From contig NZ_CP083388.1 in assembly GCF_020042285.1 (NCBI RefSeq), forward strand, positions 1,576,001 to 1,640,000: a stretch of 64,000 nucleotides of DNA, given 5' to 3'. This DNA comes from Ferruginibacter albus. Lineage in GTDB: Bacteria; Bacteroidota; Bacteroidia; Chitinophagales; Chitinophagaceae. A model generated the notes under the pieces. The model was not told the DNA's origin. It saw only the letters and a program-made list of their open reading frames with translations, and did not search any database. A program made the translations under genes and the position numbers. Below, one piece after another: positions 40,238 to 49,892 of this stretch (within the stretch, counting starts at the first letter, position 1; each line of letters starts with the position of its first letter).

Positions 40238-42024
40238 TTATTGCTGGTATGTAATAATGCCATTAATTGCGACCAATGCATTTTATTGGCTGCAAATTGA
40301 CGGTAGTTTGCTTCTCCTGTTTTTCCATTACTCAATACTTTTTCTTTTACGTAAGCATTGTTTAGCATCCAGTTCCTGAAAGGGAAAGAGAAGCCCATTT
40401 TAGGTCTATCCCAGATGGCTTTGGGAAGAATATCGTTGAAAGTATCTATCAATAATTGTTTGTTTCTTTCGCCGGCATACTTAACATCTGAATGAATGCT
40501 CATTGCCAGGCTAATCAACTCTTTGTCTAAAAACGGAACACGGATCTCCAATCCATGTGCCATACTCATTACATCCGCATCACGTAATAGCTGATTTTGC
40601 ATGTAAAGATTAAATTCCATCCAACTTGCCTGGTTAAAGGCGCTTAATTCTTCTATATGATTATTCTCCAAAGGAAGATTGGAAAGCAGGTTGAAGATCT
40701 CGCTTTCGCTGGCATCTAATTGTTGTGCAATTTCTACAGGAACAAACTGACCTCTTAAAAAAAGATACTTGCCAATAGTGCCATCAATAGATAAATAAGT
40801 TAAACGGCGCAATTGCTTTATACTTGATTTTTTGAAAGCATTTAATAAGCGATTGGGTAATCGTTGTAAAGAAATAGCAGCGCTGATGCGTTCAAAAGAG
40901 GGATAGCCGCCAAATAATTCATCGCCGCCAATGCCGGACAGTACGGCTTTTAAGCCGGCTTGCCTGGCATATTTGCTGATGAACCAGGTATTGATGCCAT
41001 CGCAGCTTGGCTGGTCCATTTGCTGTAAAATGCAAGGGAAATATTCGTCGAAGTCTTTTTCCTGTAACAGGAATTGTTGCTGCGTTCCTTTCAATCTTTC
41101 CTGGACAATATCCTGGTATTTTTTTTCCGAAAATTCTTTATCACTAAAATAAATAGAGAGCGTATTCAGATCGATTTTATCTCCTTCGCCGGCTAGCAAA
41201 GCAATTAAGCTCGAATCTAAGCCACCACTTAAAAATACCCCAATAGGAGCATCAGAGATCATGTGTCTTCTTACGGCTTTTTGAAACGTTTCTTTTACTG
41301 ATTGTATAGCAGTTTTTCGGTCTCCTATTGCTTCTTTAAAAGAAAATTTATGAAAAACGTCTGATATCCATGTCTGTGTTGGAACATGATATTGTATGAA
41401 CGATCCTTTGGTAAGCGGCTTTACATTTTTTAGTGTGGTAACAGGTTCGGGAAGATGACCAAAGGCCAATAAAAAAACCTTCCAGTTATCATTTGCCTGC
41501 TGCAAATAAGGAATGTGCTGAAATGCTTTTATTTCGGAAGCAAAAGCCAATCCTTCCGGTGTAATGGCATAATATAAAGGTTTGATCCCCGATCCATCTC
41601 TCGCTAAAAAAAGCTCCTGTGTGGTATCATCCCAAATGGCAAAAGAAAACATGCCATTCAGCTTTTCAAATGATTGGGTATGCCATTCGGCAAAAGCAGC
41701 TAATATAACTTCCGTATCGCTATGTGTTTTAAAATTATGGCCCAGGGTTTTAAGTTGCTCTCTTAATTCCAGGTAATTATATATTTCTCCGTTATAAGAA
41801 ATTTGATACCTGTTGTCCTGGTAGCTCATTGGCTGATGACCGGCATTAGAAGTGTCAATAATTGATAAACGGCGATGCCCTAAAACGAGCGAATCGTGTT
41901 CGCAAACGTAAATACCTTCATCATCGGGGCCTCCGTGACTAAGAGTGGTACACATTTCTTTCACCGCCTGTTTCAATCGTTCTGTTGAAAAAGAGGGGTT
42001 AACGATTCCGGCAATTCTGCACAT
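40234..42024 (-). CDS. asnB: Asparagine synthetase (glutamine-hydrolysing)
   Basis: 596 residues. The N-terminal class II amidotransferase domain starts with the catalytic Cys2 (MCRIAGIVNPSFS), with the glutamine pocket GHRRLSIID, SYNGEIYNYLELR and SDTEVIL. The C-terminal synthetase domain has the PP-loop SGGLDSSLIALLAG (about residue 264) and the aspartate-binding GIGGDELFGGYPSF (about 366). Full length. It converts aspartate to asparagine with ATP and glutamine, or acts in an aminosugar-type amidation; the AsnB architecture does not decide. Convergent with the thioesterase gene. Confidence 0.9.
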   Translation of the reverse strand: MCRIAGIVNPSFSTERLKQAVKEMCTTLSHGGPDDEGIYVCEHDSLVLGHRRLSIIDTSNAGHQPMSYQDNRYQISYNGEIYNYLELREQLKTLGHNFKTHSDTEVILAAFAEWHTQSFEKLNGMFSFAIWDDTTQELFLARDGSGIKPLYYAITPEGLAFASEIKAFQHIPYLQQANDNWKVFLLAFGHLPEPVTTLKNVKPLTKGSFIQYHVPTQTWISDVFHKFSFKEAIGDRKTAIQSVKETFQKAVRRHMISDAPIGVFLSGGLDSSLIALLAGEGDKIDLNTLSIYFSDKEFSEKKYQDIVQERLKGTQQQFLLQEKDFDEYFPCILQQMDQPSCDGINTWFISKYARQAGLKAVLSGIGGDELFGGYPSFERISAAISLQRLPNRLLNAFKKSSIKQLRRLTYLSIDGTIGKYLFLRGQFVPVEIAQQLDASESEIFNLLSNLPLENNHIEELSAFNQASWMEFNLYMQNQLLRDADVMSMAHGLEIRVPFLDKELISLAMSIHSDVKYAGERNKQLLIDTFNDILPKAIWDRPKMGFSFPFRNWMLNNAYVKEKVLSNGKTGEANYRQFAANKMHWSQLMALLHTSNN

Positions 42025-42191
42025 CAGTTATATAAATACGATATGAAACATTTTAATATAAAAAGCAATGGTAGAGCCTTGCTATAAAAGTTTATATGAT
42101 TTGCATCATGTTTCAAACATGTGCTATATTTACCATCAAACTTCCTTCAAGCTTTTATCTGAACACTGCTTTATAACAAACAATTTCTTTT

Positions 42192-43880
42192 ATGAGTTAT
42201 AAATACCAGACAATAATAAATTTTATTGCGATCTTAAGTATTGCAACGGGTTTGCTGGTAATTTCAGGATGGATATTAAATAATGTATCGATTGTATGCT
42301 TTTTGCCTAGTCACCTCCCTGTAAAACTTAGTACAGCAATCTGTATGATCTTATCGGGGTTCTCACAACTTTTTTTCTACAAGAAGGGCAAATATAATGC
42401 ATTGCTATATAGAACATCTTCAATAATGATGATTTTTATTGCAGGCTTATATTTTTTTTCAAATATTTTTCATTATCGTGTGTTTATTGATACGTTATTT
42501 AATAATAGTGTATCCCAGCTTTTTACATCCCGCCATGTTTCGTTGGGCATGTCGTATGCGCCGGCTATCTGTTTTTTTATTTTGGGATTGGCGTACATCT
42601 ACTCCAAATCAAATATAGTGACAATACGGTTGCTGGTACAATGGGGGCTGCACATTGTTACCCTAATGTCAGTGATTGCTTTAATGGGGCACTTATATAA
42701 AGTTCCTAATTTTTATAAAATCCCTTTCTTTAGTCCAATGGCAACGCATACTGCTGTTGCTATTTTTCTGCTTTCAATAGCCGGCGCTTTAATAAATCCA
42801 TCGTTGGGAATTGCAGGATTACTTACAGGAGATAAAATTGGAAATATAGCTGCCAGGAGAATTTTTCCAACCTTTTCATTTTTGTTATTGGGCTTTGCCT
42901 ATATACGATTGGAAGTATATCGAAGAACTTCGTTAGGGATAGAGTTTTCCGCTATTCTGTTTTCTGTAGCTATTATTCTCACTTTTTTGATATTTATATG
43001 GTACACAGCAGTGCAGTTGAACAAGATCGATGCAAAACGAAAAGCCGCTGAAGAATCGATGGCGCTTTTGAATATTCACATGGAGCAAAAGATCGAGCAC
43101 CGTACCATCAATTTAAAGGAAGCATTGCTTCAACTGGAAGCATCGAAACAGGAATTAAGCCAGGCATTGGAAAAAGAAAAAGAACTGGGAGAAATAAAGT
43201 CGCAGTTCGTATCTCTGGCTTCTCATGAATTCAAAACGCCGTTAAGTACTATTTTATCTTCGGCATCGCTTATTGCACTTTATGAAAATGAGAACGATCA
43301 GCCTAGCAGGGAAAAACATGTACAAAGAATTACTCAGTCTGTAATGCATTTGAACAGTGTATTGGAAGATTTTCTCTCTATAGGAAAATTAGAATCGGGG
43401 CATGTGAATGTAGAACCATCCTTGTTTAATATCGATAGCTTTATTAAAGATATACTGGATGAAATGAAGATGACAGTAAAGCAAGGACAGCAGCTGCAAT
43501 TTGCATTAAAAGGCGGCGGAGATTTTGTTACCGATAAACGGCTGCTAAAAAATATTTTAATCAATGTGTTAAGCAACGCCATTAAATTTTCGAATAATGA
43601 TATAGTGATTAATATTGCCAATAAAGCCGATGAGTTGCATATATTGGTAGAAGATAAAGGCATTGGGATACCGGTGGAAGATCAAAAGCATTTATTCTCC
43701 AGTTTTTACAGGGCAAAAAATGCATCCCATATCAGCGGTACAGGACTTGGCTTGCATATTGTAAAAAGGTATATTGACCTTTTGCATGGAGCTATTGAAC
43801 TGCAAAGTGAAGCTAAAAAAGGAACCTCTGTTTATATTCGACTGCCGTTTATGAATCAGCCTGAAACCATAATTACATAA
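42192..43880 (+). CDS. Sensor histidine kinase with a multi-helix membrane sensor
   Basis: 562 residues. Residues 1-275 contain about eight membrane helices without a PAS or GAF domain. After a coiled-coil linker (about 280-330) comes HisKA with the phospho-accepting His in VSLASHEFKTPLSTILSSAS (about residue 343), followed by the HATPase domain: N box (ILINVLSNAIKFS), G1 (VEDKGIGIPVED), F and G2 (SGTGLGLHIVKRYIDLLHG). The membrane part probably senses a signal in or near the membrane. It lies 13 nt before the gene of its likely partner regulator. Confidence 0.92.
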   Translation: MSYKYQTIINFIAILSIATGLLVISGWILNNVSIVCFLPSHLPVKLSTAICMILSGFSQLFFYKKGKYNALLYRTSSIMMIFIAGLYFFSNIFHYRVFIDTLFNNSVSQLFTSRHVSLGMSYAPAICFFILGLAYIYSKSNIVTIRLLVQWGLHIVTLMSVIALMGHLYKVPNFYKIPFFSPMATHTAVAIFLLSIAGALINPSLGIAGLLTGDKIGNIAARRIFPTFSFLLLGFAYIRLEVYRRTSLGIEFSAILFSVAIILTFLIFIWYTAVQLNKIDAKRKAAEESMALLNIHMEQKIEHRTINLKEALLQLEASKQELSQALEKEKELGEIKSQFVSLASHEFKTPLSTILSSASLIALYENENDQPSREKHVQRITQSVMHLNSVLEDFLSIGKLESGHVNVEPSLFNIDSFIKDILDEMKMTVKQGQQLQFALKGGGDFVTDKRLLKNILINVLSNAIKFSNNDIVINIANKADELHILVEDKGIGIPVEDQKHLFSSFYRAKNASHISGTGLGLHIVKRYIDLLHGAIELQSEAKKGTSVYIRLPFMNQPETIIT

Positions 43881-43893
43881 CAAGCACGTTACA

Positions 43894-44955
43894 ATGGCGA
43901 AAAAAATATTGATAATTGAAGACAATACCGAAGTGAGAGAAAATGTGGCAGAGATTCTTGCGCTGTCAAAGTATTTAGTGCTGTCCGCTACAAATGGCAA
44001 GCAGGGAATAGAAATAGCATTGTCCGAAAATCCCGACCTGATCATTTGTGATGTAATGATGCCGCTGATGGATGGTTATGCTGTTTTAAATGCATTGAAT
44101 ATGGAAAACGCAACCTTTGGCATTCCGTTCATTTTTTTAACAGCAAGGTCTGAAAGAGGGGATGTTCGCAAAGGGATGGAAATGGGAGCAGACGATTATA
44201 TCACCAAACCATTTACACGATTTGAATTGTTAAGAGCCGTTGAAGCAAGACTTCAAAAAAGCGAATCATTTAAATTAGTATTGGCAGGAAATAACAATCA
44301 TGTTTCCGAATTGATGAAAGTAGCAAGAACAACCAGCACAGCTCCTTTAATTTCAGAACATAGGGAGGCTTATACATTTAAGAAAAAAGAGGTTTTGTAC
44401 GAAGAAGGACAAAAACCCAAAGCTGTTTATTATATCGTAAAAGGGAAGGTCAAAATTTCAAAGACCAATGACGAGGGCAAGGAACTTATCATTAACATCT
44501 GTACAGAAGGAGATTTTTTCGGGTACTCCCAGGTGTTGGAAAACATTAATCATACTGAATCTGCCAAAGTGCTGGAAGATGCAGAGATCATGTTGATAGC
44601 AGTAGATGATTTTATTTCCTTATTGGTAAATGATGCACAATTATCGAAACAATTCATTAAGATCATAGCCAAAAATATGCTTGAAAAAGAACAACGGCTG
44701 GTAAGCTTTGCCTATAACTCTTTGCGCAAAAAAGTGGCATATGGCTTATTACAGGTATATGAAAAATATGAGAACAAACAAAGCCAGCCGGGCGAAATAA
44801 TAATTTCCAGGGAGAACCTGGCAAAGCTCAGCGGGGTGGCTACAGAATCTTTAATACGCACATTAGCCGATTTTAAAGTTGAAAATTTGATTGACCTGGA
44901 AGCAGGGAAAGTGATCTTCCTTAATCTCAGAAAACTGCAGGAATTACGGGATTAA
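43894..44955 (+). CDS. Response regulator: receiver domain fused to a Crp-type regulator
   Basis: 353 residues. Residues 1-125 form a receiver domain (IEDNTEVRENVAEI; phospho-acceptor Asp in PDLIICDVMMPLMDGYA, about residue 52; Lys in DDYITKPFTRFELL). After a linker, residues about 150-270 form a cyclic-nucleotide-binding fold (KKEVLYEEGQKPKAVYYIVK, GDFFGYSQVLEN) and the end has a Crp-type helix-turn-helix (ISRENLAKLSGVATESLIRT). The usual cAMP-binding residues are changed (GYS for GE), so it may be apo. It is paired with the histidine kinase 13 nt upstream. Confidence 0.92.
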   Translation: MAKKILIIEDNTEVRENVAEILALSKYLVLSATNGKQGIEIALSENPDLIICDVMMPLMDGYAVLNALNMENATFGIPFIFLTARSERGDVRKGMEMGADDYITKPFTRFELLRAVEARLQKSESFKLVLAGNNNHVSELMKVARTTSTAPLISEHREAYTFKKKEVLYEEGQKPKAVYYIVKGKVKISKTNDEGKELIINICTEGDFFGYSQVLENINHTESAKVLEDAEIMLIAVDDFISLLVNDAQLSKQFIKIIAKNMLEKEQRLVSFAYNSLRKKVAYGLLQVYEKYENKQSQPGEIIISRENLAKLSGVATESLIRTLADFKVENLIDLEAGKVIFLNLRKLQELRD

Positions 44956-45108
44956 AAATCCTTTGTGTAAATCTTATTTTTGGAATCTTCAAGAAATAGT
45001 CAGACCTTTAAGAAAATTTTAACCTTTACCGAATTTCACCTACCATTTCCAATCCTACGGTATACTAGTACTCCCTTAGAGCCTTAAAACAATTTAAATC
45101 TTCGTACA

Positions 45109-45810
45109 ATGACAAAATGGATAACCATTTTCCTTTTGTTGTGCCAATGTGCTTTTGCGCAGCCGCAGCTTACTGCCTATGTAGCAAATAGCGAAAAACA
45201 GAATGGAAATAAAATATTTGCTCCAAACAATGGGGCTTACCGGGCACTGGCTATTCTTCAAAATGAAGACACCGCCACCAGCGATAAAACTATAAGCGCT
45301 GAAGACATCAGCAGGTCATTAAAAGAATATAAAAAGGCGTTGGCACTAACACCCAACGATACATTGCTGTTATACCAGATCGGGCATTGTTTTGCTTCAG
45401 GCGATACTCCTGAAAAAGACAGCGCTTTAAAGTATTACAACAAAGCAATCGACAAATCAAAAGCGTTTTATGATGCTTATTTAGGCAGAGGATATTTGTA
45501 TGCATTGCTGTTTGGAAACTTTAGAAAAGCACATAAAGATTTTGATAAGAGCATTGAAATAAAGCCGATGAATCAATACGCTTATTTGTATAGCGGCATG
45601 CTTTATTTTAATGAAAGAGATTATCAAAAAGCAAAGGCGATGTACGATAAAGCGATAGCATTATATCCTGATTTTGGCGAAGCGTATTACGAACGTTCCA
45701 AAGCATGGTATGAAATAGGCGTGAACACAATGGTTTGCAAAGACCTGGATACCGCATCAAAACTAGGTTTTGCAAAGGCGGAAGAGGATAAGAAGATCTA
45801 TTGCCAATAA
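45109..45810 (+). CDS. Secreted TPR protein
   Basis: 233 residues. Signal peptide (WITIFLLLCQCAFAQ) and then three to four tetratricopeptide repeats (ISRSLKEYKKALALTPNDTL, SALKYYNKAIDKSKAFYDAY, KAHKDFDKSIEIKPMNQYAY, KAKAMYDKAIALYPDFGEAY). TPR proteins bind other proteins. It is probably periplasmic. It lies 153 nt after the REC-Crp gene and is not clearly in the same operon. The short plus-strand gap before it shows no TAnnTTTG box. Confidence 0.85.
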   Translation: MTKWITIFLLLCQCAFAQPQLTAYVANSEKQNGNKIFAPNNGAYRALAILQNEDTATSDKTISAEDISRSLKEYKKALALTPNDTLLLYQIGHCFASGDTPEKDSALKYYNKAIDKSKAFYDAYLGRGYLYALLFGNFRKAHKDFDKSIEIKPMNQYAYLYSGMLYFNERDYQKAKAMYDKAIALYPDFGEAYYERSKAWYEIGVNTMVCKDLDTASKLGFAKAEEDKKIYCQ

Positions 45811-45831
45811 AATTTTAGCAGTAAGAGCCTC

Positions 45832-46455
45832 TTATTGTAGAAATGGTTCAACTTGTTTATATTCTTCTAACTCGCTACGAATTAATTTGAGCGTTTTCAC
45901 AAATTCTTTTTTAAAGAGCACAGTGTCCTGCATGATTGGCTGATCATAAATTTCTTTCTCAACCTCATTATTGTGTAACTGAACTTTTGCTATATAATAG
46001 CTTTTGATATCTTTTCTATCACCAATACGATAGACACATTTAATGATGGGATCTTTGCTGGGATGGGTGCCAAACAGGTTTTGATTGTACACAAATATGG
46101 TAGAGAAAGGAGTAAAAAAGGGAGCTCTTTTGTAGAAATAGCGCTCTACGATTTTGTTTTCTACCAACGATGGATTTGTTGCGGGGTATTCTAAATTATC
46201 ATAGAAAATAGATATCCCGATTATTAAATAAAAGGCTGTGAAGATCCAGATGAATAGATGAAAAAGAAACTTTTTATACAAACCGATCAATAAAGCAAGT
46301 GCAACAGGCACTATAAAAAAACATGAGACAAGCAGGTAAGAATAAAATTTTGTAGATCCTTTATAGCCACCGTTTCCTGCATCATTGATTAAGTATACCT
46401 CAAACAGAGCCAGGATTAAAATGCATATGACTGTTATGATCTTTCTTGGTTTCAT
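45832..46455 (-). CDS. Hypothetical membrane protein
   Basis: 207 residues with three predicted membrane helices in the first 110 residues (IITVICILILALFEVYLI, YSYLLVSCFFIVPVALALLI, LFHLFIWIFTAFYLIIGISI), followed by a soluble part of about 100 residues (ERYFYKRAPFFTPFSTIFVY, then EVEKEIYDQPIMQDTVLFKK). No family recognised. It converges with the TPR gene with a 21-nt gap and seems to be transcribed alone. Confidence 0.6.
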   Translation of the reverse strand: MKPRKIITVICILILALFEVYLINDAGNGGYKGSTKFYSYLLVSCFFIVPVALALLIGLYKKFLFHLFIWIFTAFYLIIGISIFYDNLEYPATNPSLVENKIVERYFYKRAPFFTPFSTIFVYNQNLFGTHPSKDPIIKCVYRIGDRKDIKSYYIAKVQLHNNEVEKEIYDQPIMQDTVLFKKEFVKTLKLIRSELEEYKQVEPFLQ

Positions 46456-46890
46456 GATTAAATAAAATATAGGATTAAGATTTATTAATAATTATACAGG
46501 TTTCCATGATGGTAGTTCATGTTTTTTAAAATAATGAATAGCGTATATAGCAAATACCATCCAGTAATGTCCGATAAGAATTGATAATGATTATCGCTTT
46601 TATGTGATTTGAGAAAGCTACAGAAATATTTTACTCTTTCTAAAAATATAAGAAAGTCTTTTGTATGAACAATGTTATCGAGCTGCATAAAGTTAAGATT
46701 GAACTGTCAATGTCGAATTTATAAAATAAAACATAAACAAGTTCAACTATTGCATTGCCGATGAAAGAAATGTGATACTTCGTGCCTCAGGATAAAATCC
46801 ACGATGATGCCATGAAAAACCAAAGCCTGTACCAAAACTATCCAACATAACATAATATTTTCCTTTACAGGTTAGGGGCGAAAAATCAAC
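46456..46890. other. Intergenic region
   Basis: No supported gene. An open frame at 46485-46688 (minus, 67 codons) has a start preceded by no clear signal and a doubtful composition. The right end carries the lepA promoter. Confidence 0.4.
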
Positions 46891-46898
46891 TACCTTTG
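46891..46898 (+). promoter_or_regulatory. -7 box of lepA
   Basis: TACCTTTG, exact TAnnTTTG, 27 nt before the ATG at 46926. The -33 element is weak (TTTACAGG at about 46864). Confidence 0.55.
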
Positions 46899-46925
46899 CC
46901 GCACGAAAAAAGAGGACACTCACGA

Positions 46926-48716
46926 ATGAAGAACATCAGGAATTTTTGCATCATTGCACATATCGACCACGGAAAAAGTACCCTGGCAGACCGTCTTTTA
47001 CAAACCACCAATACCATCAGCGAAAGGGATATGCAGGCACAGGTGCTGGATGATATGGATTTGGAGAGAGAAAAAGGCATTACCATAAAAAGCCACGCCA
47101 TACAAATCAACTATAAAGCAAATGGACAGGAATATATATTGAATTTGATCGATACTCCTGGTCACGTGGATTTCAGCTATGAAGTGAGTCGTGCATTGGC
47201 AGCCTGCGAAGGAGCTTTGTTATTGGTAGATGCTACCCAGGGCATACAGGCGCAAACCATTTCCAACCTATACCTCGCTATTGAAAATGACCTGGAAATA
47301 ATCCCCGTTATCAATAAAATTGATATGGATGGTGCCATGATCCCGGAAGTAAAAGACCAGATCGTGGATCTGATCGGTTGTAAAGAAGAAGAGATATTAT
47401 TAGCAAGCGGCAAAAGCGGTATCGGGATAGAAGAGATTTTAGAAGCCATTGTAAAAAGAATACCGGCACCGAAAGGCAACCCGGATGCACCGTTACAGGC
47501 ATTGATATTTGATAGTGTTTTTAATAGCTTTCGCGGAATTATTGTGTATTACCGAATATTGAACGGCTCTTTGAAAAAAGGAGATAAGATCAAATTCTTT
47601 GCAACCGACAATGAATACGAAGCAGACGAAGTGGGCATTCTTAAATTAGGATTGGAAGCTAAAAAACAAGTGAACTGCGGCGATGTTGGCTACATTATAA
47701 CCGGCATTAAAAACGCCAAGGAAGTAAAAGTAGGTGATACGATTACCACAGTTGTCAATCCTGCATCAGACAGAATACAAGGTTTTGAAGAAGTGAAGCC
47801 AATGGTATTTGCAGGAATATTTCCTGTAAGTACAGATGAGTTTGAAGAGCTGCGTGATTGCATGGAAAAGTTACAATTAAACGATGCCTCTCTAACATTT
47901 GAATTAGAAACTTCGCAGGCATTGGGCTTTGGTTTCCGTTGTGGATTCCTGGGCTTATTGCACATGGAAATCATCCAGGAGCGCTTAGAACGTGAGTTTA
48001 ATCAAACGGTAATTACAACCGTACCGAACGTTAGCTTTTTAGCAACAACGGTAAAGGGAGAAAAAATTGTAGTAAACAATCCTACACAGATGCCCGATCC
48101 AACCAAAATGGAAAAGATCGAAGAGCCTTTTATCAAAGCACAAATAATTACAAAGCCTGAATATATTGGTAACATTATGACGCTTTGCATTGGCAAACGC
48201 GGCATTTTAATGAACCAGGGTTATTTAACTACAACCCGTGTTGAACTGATATTTGAAATGCCTTTAACGGAAATAGTTTTCGACTTCTACGATAAATTAA
48301 AAGGGCAAACCCGTGGCTATGCATCTTTCGATTATCACCCTTTAGATATGCGTGAAAGCGATATTGTTAGAATGGATATTTTATTGAATGGAGATAAAGT
48401 AGATGCCTTAAGCGCATTGATACATCGCAGCAGGGCACAGGACTTTGGAAGAAAGCTTTGCGAAAAGCTGAAAGAATTATTGCCAAAGCAACAATTCCAG
48501 ATCGCTATACAAGCAGCTATAGGAGCAAAAGTTATAGCCCGTGAAAATATCAGCGCTATGCGTAAAGATGTTACGGCTAAATGTTACGGTGGTGATATCA
48601 GTCGTAAACGTAAGCTGCTGGAAAAGCAGAAAGAAGGTAAAAAGCGCATGCGCCAAATTGGTAATGTTGAGGTTCCTCAAGAGGCTTTCTTAGCAGTATT
48701 GAAGTTGGATAGTTAA
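46926..48716 (+). CDS. lepA: Elongation factor 4 (LepA)
   Basis: 596 residues from the ATG at 46926 ([20 protein letters not shown]); the longer frame at 46896 would begin inside the promoter. GTPase motifs: G1 [10 protein letters not shown]2 with [14 protein letters not shown]3 [13 protein letters not shown]4 NKID. LepA-specific features are [20 protein letters not shown] and the C-terminal domain ending with [20 protein letters not shown]. It promotes back-translocation or initiation steps of stressed ribosomes. Full length; a REP-like repeat follows it. Confidence 0.97.
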   Translation: MKNIRNFCIIAHIDHGKSTLADRLLQTTNTISERDMQAQVLDDMDLEREKGITIKSHAIQINYKANGQEYILNLIDTPGHVDFSYEVSRALAACEGALLLVDATQGIQAQTISNLYLAIENDLEIIPVINKIDMDGAMIPEVKDQIVDLIGCKEEEILLASGKSGIGIEEILEAIVKRIPAPKGNPDAPLQALIFDSVFNSFRGIIVYYRILNGSLKKGDKIKFFATDNEYEADEVGILKLGLEAKKQVNCGDVGYIITGIKNAKEVKVGDTITTVVNPASDRIQGFEEVKPMVFAGIFPVSTDEFEELRDCMEKLQLNDASLTFELETSQALGFGFRCGFLGLLHMEIIQERLEREFNQTVITTVPNVSFLATTVKGEKIVVNNPTQMPDPTKMEKIEEPFIKAQIITKPEYIGNIMTLCIGKRGILMNQGYLTTTRVELIFEMPLTEIVFDFYDKLKGQTRGYASFDYHPLDMRESDIVRMDILLNGDKVDALSALIHRSRAQDFGRKLCEKLKELLPKQQFQIAIQAAIGAKVIARENISAMRKDVTAKCYGGDISRKRKLLEKQKEGKKRMRQIGNVEVPQEAFLAVLKLDS

Positions 48717-48720
48717 GGTC

Positions 48721-48797
48721 TTTCACGCAAAGACGTTAAGAACCAACGATATAAAGTTTTCTTAGCGCTTTATTTCTCTTTCATCTTTGCGAGAAAT
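48721..48797. repeat. REP-like intergenic palindrome R2 (degenerate)
   Basis: It begins TTTCACGCAAAGACGTTAAG and ends CATCTTTGCGAGAAA; the same ends as R1 and R3 but a diverged middle. Confidence 0.6.
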
Positions 48798-48803
48798 AAA
48801 ATA

Positions 48804-49793
48804 TCAATTCTTTTTTGTCTTCTTTGTTTCCGACGATGGCATTTGTTCTGTACTATCTTCCGGCGGCAGGTTATGGTTTAATTTAGATTGATCAATATTG
48901 CCGGATGGATCATAAATGTTATTTTCAGACGGGGCTTGCCCTTCGGGAGTTACCTGGGTAAAGATCTTGTCAATATAATTCCATTTACCGTTAGCCCATT
49001 TAAAGCCTTCATAATCGCCATCAGGAACTAAGGTATATTTTTTTTCAGGCTCACCGGTTTCAGAAATCAGGTGTTCAAAAACGATCATTCCAAGGTCATC
49101 ATCATAATTCAGTTTTGGAGCACCTTCTCTTTTATATTCCATTATATAACGTGCGGTAGAGTTTTTAACCAATGTTTTTCCCTTTGTAAAATAATCGCCG
49201 CCAAAAACAGGTTCACCTTTTTCATTGAAGGTAAGCACTTCAATTATTTTTCTACTGGTGTGAAGATTGCCTTCATCAAAACCTAGCAGCGTATAATAGT
49301 TCTTGTTTAAATAAGTGCTTTGAAGAATATGATAATAGATAGCCCCGATCCAGTTTTTATTATCAGTGATCGTATCTGATGCACTTTTAATTGTTGCAGA
49401 CCTGTCAATTAATGGAAATAATTTTAGTGATCCATCCGGAGTGCGTATTTGAATAGCGCCATGCTGTATCACCAGGTTGGCATTTATATCCAATTGCCAG
49501 GTGATAATGCGGAAGCTGCTATCAGGAGCGTATAAACGGGAAATGCTTTGTAAAGAATCAAAGGGGTAGTAGAAGGAGTTATTGGTTTTTAATGCACGTA
49601 CAAACACTTTGGTGAAAAGACTATCTGCAGAAACACGAGCCGTAACGATCGTATCATTTAATATTCTGTTCGCCAATGATCTTAAAGAATCTTCTTTTTG
49701 ACGAAGCAACTTTGCATCTGTTTTTGACACGTATTGCGCTAGGCAACTAAGGCAAAGCAGATAACCTAAAAATGTTAATGATAGTTTCTTCAT
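48804..49793 (-). CDS. Conserved-type secreted hypothetical protein
   Basis: 329 residues. Signal peptide (SLTFLGYLLCLSCLAQ) followed by KTDAKLLRQKEDSLRSLANR, a helical beginning, and then a mixed domain (NSFYYPFDSLQSISRLYAPD, WQLDINANLVIQHGAIQIRT). The last 50 residues are hydrophilic and rich in Pro, Ser and Lys (EDSTEQMPSSETKKTKKN). I recognise it only as a plan frequent in Bacteroidota. Probably periplasmic. It is single and ends at the lepA side REP repeat. Confidence 0.6.
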   Translation of the reverse strand: MKKLSLTFLGYLLCLSCLAQYVSKTDAKLLRQKEDSLRSLANRILNDTIVTARVSADSLFTKVFVRALKTNNSFYYPFDSLQSISRLYAPDSSFRIITWQLDINANLVIQHGAIQIRTPDGSLKLFPLIDRSATIKSASDTITDNKNWIGAIYYHILQSTYLNKNYYTLLGFDEGNLHTSRKIIEVLTFNEKGEPVFGGDYFTKGKTLVKNSTARYIMEYKREGAPKLNYDDDLGMIVFEHLISETGEPEKKYTLVPDGDYEGFKWANGKWNYIDKIFTQVTPEGQAPSENNIYDPSGNIDQSKLNHNLPPEDSTEQMPSSETKKTKKN

Positions 49794-49892
49794 GCAATAA
49801 ATTTAGCCAATAGCCGGCTGATAGCAACTAACTGCCTATAGTTTTAACGATTGATTGTAACTTATCAAATTACAGATTTAAGTATGTCAATA

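Noticed and set aside
46485..46688. 67-codon minus-strand frame
   Set aside because: Weak composition and no recognisable start signal; left as an intergenic note.
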